Below are positions 46,880 to 59,683 of a DNA stretch of 64,000 bases, piece by piece (the first letter of the stretch is position 1; each line of letters starts with the position of its first letter). The stretch lies in contig CM038907.1 in the NCBI GenBank assembly GCA_021904315.1, forward strand, positions 19,103,223 through 19,167,222. The letters are read 5' to 3'. The notes under the pieces were generated by a model that saw nothing but the letters and a program-made list of their open reading frames with translations, made no database searches and was not told where the DNA came from. Origin of the DNA: Sphagnum magellanicum. Lineage: Eukaryota > Streptophyta > Sphagnopsida > Sphagnales > Sphagnaceae. Both the position numbers and the translations under genes were made by a program.

Positions 46880-48622
46880 ACAATTTATACAAGACCTAGT
46901 GGAAAAATTAGAAATAGGCATAGAAAGAAAAACAAACCTAATTTTCCACCTATCTTACATACCAAACCAAAGAATCTACCCTGGACTAACCCAAAACCTA
47001 TAAAAACATTTAACGAAGATGATATTGAGTAGATTGAAGAAGAAGATTCAAAAAATGGCATACCAAGAATGTCCAAAAATGAAATATCAAGAAAATTCAG
47101 TTATAAAGGAAAGAAAAAATGAACAATACCTTTATATCCAATAAATTATGTAAATGAAAAAGGGAGCCATAAAAATAGAAAATTTGGTCTAGAACCTAGG
47201 TTAGCTCATGTGAAGGAAATGGTGCATGATATGTTCAACATGCCCATGAATGAATTGTGTCTGCTATGGCCTTTAGAATAGCTACTATGTCCTCAAGAGT
47301 CAGCCGAATTGAAAGCCATCAAGCACAAATACGACGTGTGGAAGGACTATTGAAAGAAAAATAATGAATGGATTACTAAGTGGAATGCAAGAGCAAGAGA
47401 AGTGCAGAAGAAAGAAATCCATAGCATAACAATAGCTGCAAAGCAAGGAGTGCTAGAAGATTTTTGGTTCAAGCCATACATTGGAAAATTTAGTGGAGAG
47501 AAGTTTGCAAAAGAATATGTGCAAAAACGACACGCTTTTTGGTTTATAGCCCTAGATAAACGAAAAAATTATCAACCACTAGATTAGAAAGTGAAAAAGA
47601 TTAGGGAGGAAAAAACTAAAATCAAAGAGTATAGTAATTCTAGAATGACAATGCTTGAAAGTTCTGACTTTGAGGATATGTGGAGTTTTAACCACCCACA
47701 TTTGAGTGTGAAGGAATGTCAAAAGAAATTGCATCAAATGGAGGTGCTTGTCAAGAAATGAACATTTTGAGCTTTTTAGGAAGAGGAGTGCAATGATTGT
47801 AAATATGTTATAAAGTCAAGGCTTATGTGAGTTTGGAAGTATACAAAGGCAAAGTATACAAAGGCAAAGTGAGAAGAGATGTTTGTTCTTTATATTTTCA
47901 AGAAGCAAGAGTAACTAAAAAAGGAAGTGATTATTGTAGGGCTCGATTATTTCTTTGTCAGGACATATAGAGAACCTTATGAGCCGCCTTACAAAACCTA
48001 CATTGTTGTCTTTTGGAATTGGGAGTTCAACTTGTATAAAGAATAGAAGTTGGCAATGGGTAAATTGAAGCATGAAATGAAAGATAGTAATGGGGGCATT
48101 GGTTTAAAATGACATAGAGTCAGGGAGCTTGAAAAGTTGCCAACTCCAAAAGAATTAAGGAAAATTAATTTCCTAGGTTGTACACATGGTAGCATCTAGA
48201 CCCTAATGAAGGAAGAAATAGACTGGGCAAAGAAAGTAGGGTTTGCCAAAATCAAGAAATTAGATTGGACTCTAGTTGATGAACCAATAGTGAAGGAACT
48301 GATCAACAGTTATAATCATGCCGATCAATATGTCAAACTGAAAGGAAGACAAATCAATGTAGGAGAAGGAGTGACAAGGATGTTTAGTCTATCATGTGAA
48401 GGGATTGTACCAATTGGAAGAGAAAGTTACAACCAAATTGTTACAACTTATTTCATTGGAGATGGACATGAGCGTTACATACCATATGCTTTGCTCAAAG
48501 TTTTTTCCTTTTCATGTATAAAATGTGGGCCCAAGGGCCAGTCACATTTCATCTTTCAAGAGAAAATTATGTTTGGGGTAGTTTTCGAGTTGGGGTTTAA
48601 TCCAAAATCAGAAACAAGATGA
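46880..48622 (+). pseudogene. Element B extra 3' coding region, unrecognised
   Basis: After the integrase, plus-strand coding-like text continues. 47402-47587 reads VLEDFWFKPYIGKFSGEKFA. After further broken pieces, 48206-48622 is an uninterrupted 138-codon stretch including KKLDWTLVDEPIVKELINSY and LKGRQINVGEGVTRMF. The last phrase faintly recalls the plant-transposon-protein domain that appears as an extra ORF in Athila-like elements. A-rich codon use matches element B. Function is unknown. Confidence 0.45.
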
Positions 48623-49014
48623 GGATGAGTGAGACTCTCTACTCCCCATTCCCTGCCCTACCCACTTGGAGCTAGAACTGGATTTTTTTCCAAAATTTCG
48701 GTCAAGTCTCGCTTGCCCACTTAAAAACCAAACCCTAGGTTTGGTTTTAGAACGAATGTCGAGTGGAATTGTGGGATTGGTTCCATTCCTGGTTTTGGAA
48801 ACTAGGCCCGGTTCCACTTAGGATCCAAGTACCTAGACCAAAACCTTTCATTTGATAACCCACCCAACATTGTTTGTAACAACTTTTACTTATGTCCTAG
48901 TAGCACATGAATGAGTGAGGTCACAAATGTAATGTCTAATAACACACATTTTGTGGGAAGATTTGAAGTTTTTTCATTTTTTCCCATAAACATTGTACTC
49001 TACCTTGCATGTCA
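48623..49014. other. Spacer after element B
   Basis: The GC content rises at 48640-48840 and then falls. No LTR matching 39497-40025 was recognised here, which is where a 3' LTR would be expected. No gene was seen. Confidence 0.45.
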
Positions 49015-49875
49015 AATTTAAATGTTAAATTTAACAAATTTAAAAACTCAAACCTAGGTTAAACCTAAAAACTAAATTTAGAGTTTAAATCAAGGCTAAA
49101 CTAATAGGCTAAATATAATGGTTAAATACAAAGGTTAATCTTAAAAGTTGAACTTAAATTAAATTTGTTGATTTAATTTAAAGGCTAAATTTGAAAGCTA
49201 AATTTAAGCTACCTTAAAGGTTAAATCTAAACTAAATTTAAAAGTTAAATCTAAACATTAAAGGTTAAATCAAAATTAAACCTAAGTTAAACTTAAAGGG
49301 TAAATTTAAGGTAAATTTAGGGGTTAAATCTAACCTAAACTTAGGTCAAATCTATAGATTCAATTTAAATATTAAACCTAAGTTAAATTTAAAGGTTAAA
49401 TTTAAAAGATGAATTTGGAAGTTAAACCTCAGCGAAACCTAAAGGCTAAATTTAGGTTAATTTTAAAAGCTAAATTTAGAGATTAATTTAAGCACTAAAC
49501 CTATGTTAAACTTGAAAGCTAAACCTAGGCAAAGCCTAAAAGCTAAATTTAAAAGCTAAAACTAGACTAAACTCAAACCAAATTAAAAAATGAAACCTAA
49601 GTTAAATTAGGCTAAATTTAAAAGTTAAATTTAAAGGTTAAACCTAGGATAAACTTAATTAAACATGGTCAAGCCTAGTTAATTTAAGTTTAACTAAAGG
49701 CTAAACAAAACTAAACCTAAAGGTTAAATTTAAAAAATAAACCTAGGCTAACTTAGGTTAATTCTAAAGGCTAAATTTATGTTAAATTTACATTTAACCT
49801 AGGATAAACCTAATTTAAACTTTGGTTAAACTTAGGTTAACCAAGGTTAAACAAAAGTTGACTAGGGAAAAACTC
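49015..49875. repeat. Low-complexity TTAAAYYTARR array
   Basis: About 860 bp are made almost entirely of permutations of GGTTAAAYCTAA, TAAATTTAAA and AAACCTAGG words with no fixed longer period. The AAACCTA word resembles a degenerate plant telomere unit (CCCTAAA), but tracts of exact telomere repeat are absent. Confidence 0.8.
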
Positions 49876-50339
49876 AATGTGAGCGTATTTTAATATCAAT
49901 TCTATAAAGAAACAATAATAATGGCATGATGTTTTTTTTGTTCATGTTTAAAATTGCAATATTCAAAAGCATTCACCATTGGTTGATGATCATAAATTAT
50001 TCTAATTAATTAAAAATTTCAAGGCTACCTTTGGAATTAAAATTATATATAATATTATTTTCGTAATGAAAATATTGAACATATTGTTCATAGTTGCATG
50101 CATTTAATTGATAAATTCTTTCCATATCAAAGTTTCCAAGCTTTTTTGTGTTCAATACATTTTGTTACTTGGTCAAACATGGTTTTGAAGTCAAACCGCA
50201 TCCCTTAATCATGTAGTTGTGAACATCATTACATGATTCGTTAAATAGTCATAAACATGATTAAGCTGTGTTATATGATTAAAATTTAGTCATAGTTACA
50301 AAAATGTTCAAATCATGGATACCGCTTTTATTTAAGGTT
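49876..50339. other. AT-rich spacer, nothing recognised
   Basis: No coding or repeat structure could be supported between the TTAAACCTA array and the ~110-bp repeat field. Confidence 0.5.
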
Positions 50340-51050
50340 TATAATTCCTTTTCACAATGTTCTTGTTTTTTTTTCTTGTGAATTCATCTCTAACAACCAT
50401 GATGGTGCATCTCATGACAAATCAAACTTATCTTAGCCTTCATAAAAGTTTAGAAGTGGTTTTTGAAAGCCCTATTGATTGTTTTTCTTATACATCCAAC
50501 TTGTACAACCTTCATAGTGTATTTGGGTATGAATACAAATCTACCTTAACCTTGTTTCAAATCTATAATCCCTCTTGATGGTTTTGTTGTTTTATTTTCT
50601 TGTGAATTCATTTCTTACAACTCCAATATTGTATTTTAGATTGAAACATACCTACCCTAGCCTTCATTAAGGTTTGCAATGTTCTTGAAGGTTTTCTTAC
50701 TTTATTTTCCTATGAATCCGTGCCTTACAAGTCTTATGGTGTATTTCAAATTGAAACATACCTACCTTAGCCTTCATTAGAGTCTTTGAACCTTCTTTAT
50801 CCTAGTCTTTTTTTTGTTTGAATCCATTGAATTTACAATTCTAAATCTACATTTCAAATTAAAATAGACCCACCCATTAAGGTTTGTAGACCTTCTTTAT
50901 GGTCTTCTTATTTCATTTTTTTGTGAGTCCATCTTTTACAATTTTGATGGAGTATTTTTAACAAAAACATACTTGCTACAACTTTCATAGAGGTCTTTAG
51001 ACCCTCTTGAATGTCTTCTTGCATTTTTTCTTACGAATTCAATGATTAAA
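50340..51050. repeat. ~110-bp degenerate tandem repeat, about six copies
   Basis: Each unit has TTTCTTGTGAATTCATYTC (or a variant), TTACAA, a GATGGTGTATTTY-like word, AAACATACCTACCYTAGCC, TTCATTAARGT and a terminal GGTCTTCTT-like word. Clear copies begin near 50588, 50698, 50809 and 50909, with weaker flanking copies. Confidence 0.75.
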
Positions 51051-54000
51051 ATCTAATGATTCTTGGTTTGATTTTCAATGATTGTACATTGTTATGGTTT
51101 ACATTTAACGATTGTTTTAATCCTTAATCCAACTAAACACAAAGTTGGAAACAAATATATTATAGACATAACAATCTAAGTTTATTGTTTTGCACACAAC
51201 CAAGACCCTTCAAAGATAAAATGTACTAAAACAAATTGCGGAGTCTACTAGTTTAATGCCATGGCAACTTCCTATAACTTGCATTTTGTAAACTACAACA
51301 TGGGTAGGAAGCAAGTGAGTCAACTTATTCTTGTTGTTATTTGAAGCAAATTTACATAAACTATGAAATGGTTTACCTCAATTTAATTTTTGTAGAGGAA
51401 ATCTTAAAAGACCATTTGTGTGACACTTTGAAGGTGTTAAAATAAAAACTTCAAATCAGGAGGGTTAAAAAAAAACAACACTATAATGTGATCAAATGCT
51501 AGAATGTTTGAAAGCCACAAATGGTCATGAAACAAACAATGTTTTGAAAAGATGTCAAAGTTTGATTCATGAGGCACCTATACATTAAACATCAACCTTG
51601 TCATTTAACTTTCTTGAACTATGAGCTTCTGTTGTAGTTAGCAATTCATCTTGTGTTTATGCATGCATCCATATGGTGTGAAAAATGTTCATCTTAACAA
51701 ATATCCAATGTGCTTTTTTAATGGTCATTTGATCTTCATGTTCACAAATAATCAATAAAAAATCACAAAAATCACAATATTTGTGAGAATTAGATTTATA
51801 ACTAAAACGAAAACTTATTTATTATTATGGCCATTGATGAGGTTGTCACCTTGATTTTGTTGTTGCAAAATTTGCAAGGGATATGGTGTGATAATATCCT
51901 AATTTTGAGCCAATTGATTAGGCAAATGAAGCCTTTATCACAACAACATCCATAATTTTTTCATTAGATATTGTTAAGGTTTTTTTCTTCAAATGGTCGA
52001 TTCCCTCCATGACCAATGATGAAGATAAGTTTTTCCTAGTAAAATTTTTAGAAGGATTCATGGGTCAATTAGTCATTTGAAACAAATTATGTGCTGCATG
52101 TGTTTGAAAATGATTCAAGTAATCAAAATTCAAAAAACCTTAAGGGATGCAAAAAACCTAAGGAAAGATGATGGGTGCTTTCAAAATGGAATGGAGGATT
52201 GCAAAAGAAGTGTGTGGGTGGGTGGGTGTTCACCATTTTCTGCTAATAATGATCTTCTGGCAACCTGGGAATTTGAACTACCATTATAAAAAGAGGAGGA
52301 AACTTTGGAACATTATGGAAGTTAGTTGGTTTTTTTTGTTAAGTTTTTTCTTATAATATTTTTTTTCTTTTTCATTTGAAAATGATGCTATTACATTTTT
52401 CAAGGAAGGTGTAGTAGGAAAAAAAACAATATTATTTGTTGCTTGAATTTCAAGCATCACAATATTAATTTTTGTAGCCATTATTGTTGTTGTAAAGCAT
52501 TTGACTTGATGTTATTGTGACTACTTTGGAAACAAATTGAAAAAGAAATATGTAGGAGAAATGTTAGCCACCAAGATGTCTTGCTTCAAGGCGTGTATTT
52601 AATGTACCACATCCTTGAATGCACAATCTTGCAAGGTCAATATCACATACATATTTATGGGTGGTGGATGATCTATGGCCCACAATAGCAAATTAGCATG
52701 ATTCATCACCTTCACACTATTGGTACTCCCATTTTCATTATAACTTACAAACAATCCACCATAAGTAGAATGAACAAGACACAAAATATAGTCTAACACA
52801 ACACCATCACACATGATTATTCAAGTACTTCCATGAAGCTTCCAAGGCACAATTAATTTCAAGTCAGAGCTTCAAACTTAGTTGATTTGAATCAATTGGG
52901 TTGGCTGGCAATGGATTTGTTCAGAAATAAGAATTTTTGATGGAGCTTCAAACTTGGGTTGATTTTATGGAGCGTTGAAAAGATTTGATTTGTTCAGGAG
53001 TTGGATTTGCAACTTGTAGTTTCACAAATTTTGAGAAAAGAAGACATGGGTATTAATTTGTAGAAAATTTGAAAAGAAGAGTTCTTGAACAAAGAAGATA
53101 TATGGGAACCCATTTACATAAAACTTGAGAAGAAAGGAGAGATAAGTATCCATTTGTAAAGAATTTGAGAATTTTTTTTATGACAAATCAAATCAATGGG
53201 TGTAACACACAAGTTATAAATCCTATTAGGCAATATCAGTTACTAGAAGAAATATTGCCTATTTTCAAGTCTACTAGAACCTATTTACCCATTAAGCTAA
53301 CAATGTTAATAATTATATTTTGGAATTTTGGAATTTTCATTAAAAATAAAGTCCATAAAAACAATTTACACTATACATAACCATGGGTTTATATATATTT
53401 AAAATTTAATATATATTTAAAATAAAATTTTTTCTTATTTAAAATAAACATGAAGATATTATATTTATTAATATGAATCAACAATATTCCATAATATAAT
53501 AGATTATATATGATGTGCTACTTGATATGTTACAAATAAAAATATATTTAGACCAATATTGAAGCTAATATTATACACCATACAAAATAATATTTACATA
53601 AGGAACTATGTTATATATTAATGAAATATAAAATATTATTGACATGCTATATAATTATTTTAGCCTAGAAGTTATTTATTATATATAAAAAAATTTAAAT
53701 AAAATTTCAATCATACATAGGATTAATATATGGGAAAGATCATTTTTTATTATTATGTGAACCATTAAAAATAGTAAAAAATAATGTGCTTTAATTTTTT
53801 AATAGAAATTAAAATCTAATTAAATTAAGATTTTATTTTATTTTTGGAAATGAGTTTAAAAATTTAAAAGGGAAAAAATTTTAAATGTACATCATTGAAA
53901 AACTGTTAACATGAACTTTAATTTTTTGATTTTGACAAACTATGAATTTCTAACATTAAGTGGTAAATTTTACATCAAATTGTTAAGGGTGTTTTTTGTC

Positions 54001-54369
54001 CCTTTTAGTTTCACATTTTCTTTTCCATTTTCTAATTCTAATTTATTGTAATTATCAATAGGTTTTTTGTTTATTCATCAAGAGCAACATTTTAAAAACT
54101 TGCATTCTTAAAATAGAAAAGGAAAAGCGTTTATAAAATGATTTAGAAATAAAAAATTCTTCAAGAGTTACAAAAAATGAAAGTTCTTCCTCTTTATTTT
54201 TAAGTCCTATCATAGCTTTGTTCAAGTGACTTTCTACCATCAATGTGACCAACTTTGCAATACCTTCATTTATTTGAATCAATATGTACAACATGATATA
54301 TTGAACATGGAACAATTTTTTAAAAAAAGGTCCTTTTGTTTCATGGTTTAGGATATTATTGTAATATGA
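51051..54369. other. AT-rich intergenic DNA, no gene recognised
   Basis: No domain or splice pattern was found. 52980-53170 has loosely repeated phrases around AAAATTTGAGAAGAAAG and GGGTATCCATTTGTA-like words. 53390-53900 is exceptionally AT-rich. Confidence 0.55.
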
Positions 54370-55110
54370 TGCGAGTATTGTTTTCCTTTTACGTTTTGGT
54401 ATGGTAATGAAATACCTTTCCAAGTGTCAAAATATATGTTTTAGAACCCAAAGGATTTCTAGGATACTCTACAAGGGGTATTACATGTTTATTGAATATT
54501 CCTAGCCATTAGTAATACCTATTTGACAATCAAAACCAAAATAATTTAACTCATGGTGTTTATTGAATACTCCAAACAAGGTATTGTTTTGCTTGTAGGT
54601 TTTGGTAAGGCTATGAAATACCCCTCCAAGTTTCAAAATATATGTTATGGAGTTCAATTTATTTTTGGGATACCTTGCGAGGGGTATTACAAATGTATTG
54701 AGTAGTTTTGGTCATGAACAATACGCCTCTAGTGGTGTAGACCCATGGTGTTTAATTATAAAATACAACTAATGAGGGTATTGGTTTCCTTGTTGGTTTT
54801 CATAGGGCTACACAATACCCTTCCATGTGTCAAAATATATGTTATGGAGCTCAATATATATTTGGAATACCCTAAGAAGGATATTACATGTTTAGTGAGT
54901 TTTTCTGGGCATGAACAATACCCCTTTAATAGCTTGGACCAAAATAATTCAGCCCATGGTGTTATATTGTAGCCCAATGAAGATATTGCATTCTTTCTAG
55001 GTTTTGTTAGGGTTGTGCAATATCTTTCTAAGTTTCAAAAGATATGATATGGAGCCCAAACTATTTTAGGGTTACCCAAAATGGGGTATTGCACATTCAT
55101 TAAGTATTTT
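54370..55110. repeat. ~205-bp tandem repeat, about 3.5 copies
   Basis: The landmark TTTCAAAATATATGTTATGG (or a variant) recurs near 54427, 54635, 54829 and 55036. Each unit also has GGTATTACATGTTTATTGA, ATGAACAATACCCCT-like words, a CATGGTGTT word and TTGTAGGTTTTGGTAAGGCT-like words in the same order. Confidence 0.85.
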
Positions 55111-56319
55111 GTTTTATGAACTTGAACACAACATACATTAAATGCATCTAAATTGAACTAGAGCTCTATATTGCTTTGATTATCCACTTGGTTTGCGATA
55201 CTTGCATGGAAAACATTCTTTAAATAGAACTTACAATATGTTTATATAGGTTGTGTCAAATATTTTAATTGTCCTTTTAATTATTTGTTGGAGTGAACGA
55301 AACCAAGCTCCATGCAGTACCTTCATTTTATTCTTTCCTGAGATCAGGGCTGAGAAAGGGCAAACAAAAAAAGTCAACCTGGGATGGCACAGGGATATAA
55401 AAGAGAATCCTATTAGTGCACCATCCATTCACGTTGTTGCACTGGTGGGTGCTGGTTCACTCTGGCCTGATGAACCCACCCAAAAGTTCTATGGTGTAGG
55501 ACCTACAATTGAGCAGCAAGTGAAGTTGGGGAAGTTGGTGTTATAGATAAACTCAAGGAAGTTGAATTCTAAAAAGTTCAAAAGTAAGAATTCGACAATT
55601 TTTCAAATTCAACTTCCCTGTGTATAAATTACAACAAACTCCCACTTTTGCAACTCCCTTGACTACTTGGCTTTTTCATCATTTGTCAAACTTTCCAAAA
55701 GTTGCAAGGCATTTGACACAAGGAGGCATGCAAAGATGAAACCCTGCCAATCATCAATAAACCAAAGCACCCAAAAAAAAAAGAGGAGGGGAATACAAGG
55801 AACAAAATGAAAGGAGTCACATTCAAGAAAACAAAAGAACCACCTAAGAGGGTGAACCCCAAGTGGAACCTCAAGTTCCCAAACCCCTTCTTGTCGTCAC
55901 AGGTGTATCCAATAAGAAAAGGGGAAGGACCTCTTGAAAGGAGGCCTAGCCTAGAAGAACCCTCACCTTCTACAACAACACATCTCAAAATAAGGATCAC
56001 TGTACATGCTGTATGTAATTCCACTTACATCGGCTGCCTATAAGACTTTGCTTAAAATGTTGATTAATAAGTGATGCAAGTACCTCCAGAGGTACTAAGT
56101 ATGTGACCCTACAAAAAAATATATTTTCACATTCAAGTTTAGTTATTTACTTTTTTGCAACCCCACCCATAAAACTGAATCTGGGACAACAATTAGGTGG
56201 GGGACTACGTACTAGGTAATTGCAAACCACTTGGACCAATTATTATGTCCAGGCAGTTTCCGGGCACTGCCCGAACCTTTGTTTTTTTGTTTTGTTTTTT
56301 TTTTTGATGGGTTTTGTTT
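55111..56319. other. Unassigned DNA
   Basis: Short open stretches on both strands (55253-55546 plus, 55686-56024 minus, 55807-56043 plus) carry no motif I recognise. A small inverted repeat (AGGAAGTTGAATT / AATTCAACTTCC) lies near 55556-55618. GC content is higher than in the flanks, so a decayed gene fragment is possible. Confidence 0.4.
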
Positions 56320-57480
56320 TCTTGGTCGATTGTCGCGGTGGGGGAAGAATTCTGCAGTGGGTTTTGTTTTCTTGGTTGATTGTCGCAGTGGGGGAAGAAT
56401 TCTGCAGTGTTTTTCTTCTTTTTCATCGTCATCATCTTGCAGGATTGTGTCCTCGCAAGAAGATACAAAGACTCAAAAGACTGTGCAGGAGTTCTGCAAT
56501 TAGGGTTGTGATAATGGAGAAGTTGTGATACCTGAGATTCTGTGCTGAGATCAAAGGAAGAGAGGAATTGCATGAGACTCTGTGTGTGTTCGAATTCACC
56601 GACATCATTCATATCTTCTTCAGGTGAGACCTAAACAAAGATGATATGGGTGAAGTCAATTCGTCTGTTGAAGCATCTTCTTTTTCTTCTTCTTCATCGT
56701 CATCATCTTGTAGGATTGTGTCCTCGCAAGAAGATACAAAGACTCAAAAGACTGTGTAGGAGTTCTACAATTAGGGTTGTGATAATGGAGAAGTTGTGAT
56801 ACCTGAGATTCTGTGTGTCTCCTGCTCTCCTGGTTTTGAGCTCTGTGGTCTGTAACCAGATCATCATCATCATAGGATTTGAGTGATTGCAGACAGATTT
56901 TTCAAGAAACTTTCTCTTTGAACTGCTACAAGTCCCCAATCGGAAGTCTTTTCCCCCCCTCAAAGTGTAAGCATTCGGAGACAGCTTTCAGAATGGCATG
57001 GGCATGTTCCAGTTGAACATCGCTGGAGTTTCTGTTTGTGAGGTTTGTTCTTGGGAGTCTTTTTCTTCTGCGGCTGCTGCTACGGCTTGAAGAAAACCCT
57101 AAGTCTTTCTCTCCTGGACAAACAGATACGCAATGAGGATATAGAAGAAGTGGGAGGAGAAGGCACTGAGGATATGTGCATGGAAGGAACTCCGTCTGGT
57201 CCGCCACCGCTGAAGACTGATCTTGGCTACTTTTGACAAAGATACGCAATGAGGATATAGAAGAAGTGGGAGGAGAAGGCACTGAGGATATGTGCACGGA
57301 AGGAACTCCGTCTGGTCCAAGGGCACAGGTGTGAGTAGCCATTAGTAGAACAGGATTCGGTCCATGCAATAACAGTAACGATGATGATCCCACCATGCGA
57401 CGCCCCCACAAAACCCTAAGTCTTTCTCTCCTGGACAAACCGTTAAGAGAGGCAATTTCTCCTTTGAAATCATATAAGCT
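56320..57480. repeat. Patchwork of direct segmental duplications
   Basis: Three duplications interlock. A ~50-bp block with GTTTTGTTTTCTTGGTYGAT is tandem at 56325-56410. A ~130-bp block from TCATCGTCATCATCTTG to CCTGAGATTCTGTG occurs at about 56425-56545 and 56690-56815. A ~80-bp block from GATACGCAATGAGGATATAG to CCGTCTGGTCC occurs at about 57124-57203 and 57240-57318, flanked by two copies of CCCTAAGTCTTTCTCTCCTG (57095 and 57415). Open frames overlap on both strands (56926-57483 minus is the longest) without any recognised domain. It may be 5' sequence of the downstream Helitron or captured gene debris. Confidence 0.75.
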
Positions 57481-57488
57481 CAAACCAC

Positions 57489-59680
57489 ACTTGATTTGGA
57501 TTCAAGAACATTTATGACATCAAACTCTCAAAATTTAAACACAGAAGACATCAGAAAAATATTGTCTCTTTTTGGGTCTACAAAATGAATCAAAGTCTGT
57601 CAAAATTTGAACAAAAAAGAAATTAAAGAAAAATTGTATCTTTTCATGTCTCCATAATGAATCCCCAGCACAAATAAAGATTGAGCTATTGACAACCTCA
57701 GAAAAGAACATATCAATCAAGTATGCTATCTTGGTTTATCAAGATCAATGAAACATATTTTGATCACAAAACATACAAGAAACAAACCACACTTGATTTG
57801 AATTCAAGGACATTTATGACATGAAACTCTCAAAATTTAAACACAGAAGACATCAGAAAAATATTGTCTCTTTTTGGGTCTACAAAATGAATCAAAGTCT
57901 GTCAAAATTTGAACAAAAAAGAAATAAAGATTGAGCTATTGACAACCTCAGAAAAGAGCATATCAATCAGGTATGTTATCTTGGTTTATCAAGATCAATG
58001 AAACATATTTTGATCACAAACACAGAAGACATCAGAACTACACTTGATTTGGATTCAAGGACATTTATGACATGAAACTCTCAAAATTTAAACACAGAAG
58101 ACATCAGAAAAATATTGTTTCTTTTTGGGTCTACAAAATGAATCAAAGTCTCTCAAAATTTGAACAAAAAAGAAATTAAAGAAAAATTGTATGTTTTGAG
58201 GTTTCCATAATGAATCCCCAGCACAAATAAAGATTGAGCTATTGACAACCTCAGAAAATAGCATATCAATCAAGTTTGCTATCTTGGTTTATCAAGATCA
58301 ATGAAACATATTTTGATCACAAACACAGAAGACATCAGAACTACACTTGATTTGGATTCAAGGACATTTATGACATGAAACTCTCAAAATTTAAACACAG
58401 AAGACATCAGAAAAATATTGTCTCTTTTTGGGTCTACAAAATGAATCAAAGTCTCTCAAAATTTGAACAAAAAAGAAATTAAAGAAAAATTGTATGTTTT
58501 GAGGTCTCCATAATGAATCCTTAGCACAAATAAAGATTGAGCTATTGACAACCTCAGAAAAGAGCATATCAATCAGGTTTGCTATCTTGGTTTATCAAGA
58601 TCAATGAAACATATTTTGATCACAAACACGGAAGACATCAGAACTACACTTGATTTGGATCAAGGACATTTATGACATGAAATTCTCAAAATTTAAACAC
58701 AGAAGACATCAGAAAAATATTGTCTCTTTTTGGGTCTACAAAATGAATCAAAGTCTGTCAAAATTTGAACAAAAAAGAAATTAAAGAAAAATTGTATGTT
58801 TTGAGGTCTCCATAATGAATCCCCAACACAAATAAAGATTGAGCTATTGACAACCTCAAAAAAGAGCACATTAATCAGGTTTGCTATCTTGGTTTATCAA
58901 GATCAATGAAACATATTTTGATCACAAAAACAGACAAGAAAGAAAGGGTATTTGCCACATTGTCAACACAAAGATATCTGTATTGAGTGGAATTGGTAGA
59001 CTCTTGGCTTGATTCAAATGTGGTCTCCATAATGAATCCCCAACACAAATAAAGATTGAGCTATTGACAACCTCAGAAAAGAACATATTAATCACGTATG
59101 CTATCTTGGTTTATGAAGATCAATGAAACATATTTTGATCACAAACATAGAAGACATCAGAAAAATATTGTTTCTTTTTGGGTCTACAAAATGAATCAAA
59201 GTCTGTCAAAATTTGAACAAAAAAGAAATTAAAGAAAAATTGTATCTTTTGAGGTCTCCATAATGAATCCCCAGCACAAATAAAGATTGAACTATTGACA
59301 ACCTCAGAAAAGAACATATCAATCAGGTTTGCTATCTTGGTTTATCAAGATCAATGAAACATATTTTGATCACAAAAACAAACAAGAAAGAAAGGGTATT
59401 TGCCACATTGTCAACACAAAGATATATGTATTGAGTGGAATTGGTAGACTCTTGGCTTGATTCAAATGTGGTCTCCATAATGAATCCCTAGCACAAATAA
59501 AGATTGAGCTATTGACAACCTCAAAAAAGAGCATATCAATCAGGTATGCTATCTTGGTTTATCAAGATCAATGAAACATATTTTGATCACAAAAACATAC
59601 AAGAAACAAAGGGTATTTGCCACATTGTCAACACAAAGATATCTGTATTAAGTGGAATTGGTAGACTCTTGGCATTGATG
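57489..59680. repeat. ~300-bp satellite array
   Basis: Units start with ACTTGATTTG at 57489, 57791, 58042, 58345 and 58648. Three spacings are 302-303 bp and one is a 251-bp deletion variant. Each contains CTCAAAATTTAAACACAGAA, ATATTGTCTCTTTTTGGGTC, CCATAATGAATCCCCAGCAC and CAATGAAACATATTTTGATC. From ~58930 a variant adds a ~95-bp insert (GGGTATTTGCCACATTGTCA ... TGGTAGACTCTTGGC), which recurs near 59390 and 59610. The array ends at the first Helitron exon. Minus-strand 60-65-residue open frames repeat with each unit and are not genes. Confidence 0.92.
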
Positions 59681-59683
59681 CAG

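Larger units (their letters stand above)
39497..48622 (+). mobile_element. Ty3/Gypsy element B, decayed, with extra 5' and 3' coding regions
   Basis: Order on the plus strand: LTR-like segment, primer site, leader coding region, gag with three zinc knuckles, aspartic protease, reverse transcriptase, RNase H, integrase, and a further ~1.7-kb coding-like region. This layout is reminiscent of the large plant Athila/Tat-type lineages. Many stops and frame changes are present, and codon use is very A-rich, unlike element A. No 3' LTR was recognised. Confidence 0.75.

Noticed and set aside
56926..57483. 185-residue minus-strand open frame
   Set aside because: It crosses duplicated blocks, contains the same peptide twice, and shows no domain; it is kept only as part of the duplication patchwork.
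57535..59317. Recurrent 61-65-residue minus-strand open frame
   Set aside because: It repeats once per satellite unit and has no start context or domain; it is a satellite by-product.
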